DNA of 31,874 nt, from NCBI GenBank assembly GCA_003478355.1, contig QUFC01000046.1:1-31874 (forward strand), written 5' to 3'. Positions 31,772 to 31,874 of this stretch are shown in pieces (position 1 is the stretch's first letter; every line of letters begins with the position of its first letter). The stretch comes from Lachnospiraceae bacterium AM48-27BH (lineage in GTDB: Bacteria; Bacillota; Clostridia; Lachnospirales; Lachnospiraceae). The notes beneath the pieces are model-generated. The model saw only the letters and a program-made list of their open reading frames with translations. It was not told the DNA's origin and made no database searches. Made by a program: the position numbers and the translations under genes.

Positions 31772-31874
31772 TTACACAGCTACTTTTATTGTTTTTGTAC
31801 TGCTCAGCCCGGTTACGGGCATATCAATTTCTTTGCCAGATACGGCATGATACTTTCTCAAAATGTTATAAGCT
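31772..31874 (-). CDS. TnpB-like RNA-guided endonuclease, C-terminal end (partial)
   Basis: The frame runs in from the right edge and stops at 31772-31774. It reads AYNILRKYHAVSGKEIDMPV then TGLSSTKTIKVAV. The AxNILRK stretch is where TnpB proteins have the conserved N-A-x-N-I segment after the zinc ribbon and last RuvC acid. The rest of the gene is outside the window. The structured right end directly follows, as expected. Confidence 0.55.
   Translation of the reverse strand, partial: AYNILRKYHAVSGKEIDMPVTGLSSTKTIKVAV

Noticed and set aside
1..31874. CRISPR array, tRNA or rRNA genes
   Set aside because: No regularly spaced repeats, tRNA-like cloverleaf with a recognisable T-loop, or rRNA segments were seen on either strand.

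Overview
The window looks like a chromosomal stretch from a gut-type Firmicute of class Clostridia, most likely Lachnospiraceae. Evidence: moderate-to-low GC, strong GGAGG-type ribosome sites, consensus sigma-A promoters with 17-nt spacers, intrinsic terminators, an FprA-type flavodiiron protein, a choline-binding-like repeat surface protein and typical Clostridia protein sequences. Species cannot be named from this.

Layout. (1) 1-200: 3' tail of an IS200/IS605-type (TnpB) element, with its terminal hairpin. (2) 280-7566: a minus-strand oligopeptide ABC transporter operon (binding lipoprotein, two permeases, two ATPases) ending in an AbgB-like M20 amidohydrolase. Its promoter is followed by a strong terminator hairpin inside the leader. 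(3) 7696-11854: a minus-strand group of pyrE, a 49-residue membrane protein, a VanZ-like protein, a three-helix membrane protein and an M29-type aminopeptidase. A structured IS-end-like RNA remnant lies inside it, and a 202-bp MITE-like element lies upstream of pyrE. (4) 12329-15999: a minus-strand accessory cluster (NUDIX hydrolase, AraC-type regulator, 79-residue protein, HD-domain protein, maltose/galactoside-type acetyltransferase, HAD phosphatase) in which three genes carry frameshifts. (5) 16059-17605: a toxin-antitoxin operon with an MqsR-like toxin and an MqsA-like antitoxin carrying a C-terminal Panacea (DUF4065) domain, a consensus promoter and a palindromic operator. (6) 17808-20010: a frameshifted MetE-like cobalamin-independent methyltransferase and a LysR regulator. 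(7) 20098-22335: plus-strand flavodiiron protein and minus-strand SGNH/sialate-esterase-like enzyme. (8) 22425-27055: a 1504-residue secreted repeat protein with a well-defined promoter. (9) 27221-29154: plus-strand TtcA-like tRNA thiolase and a tyrosine recombinase. (10) 29161-31874: decayed accessory DNA: a gene remnant, a small-membrane-protein operon with a DUF2500 protein, a TnpW-like pseudogene, a truncated Xre regulator, an AraC gene cut by an IS element, and the C-terminal end of a second TnpB.

How the genes fit together. The transporter, AbgB-like amidohydrolase and M29 aminopeptidase suggest uptake and breakdown of peptides or acyl-amino acids. The toxin-antitoxin pair, the IS ends, the MITE and the recombinase mark accessory or mobile DNA between housekeeping genes (pyrE, ttcA).

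A caution applies to the whole window. At least seven genes or remnants lose their frame through one missing base (one case: two) in or beside a short repeat, always a deletion. This is either real decay or homopolymer-length error in the assembly; the raw reads would decide.
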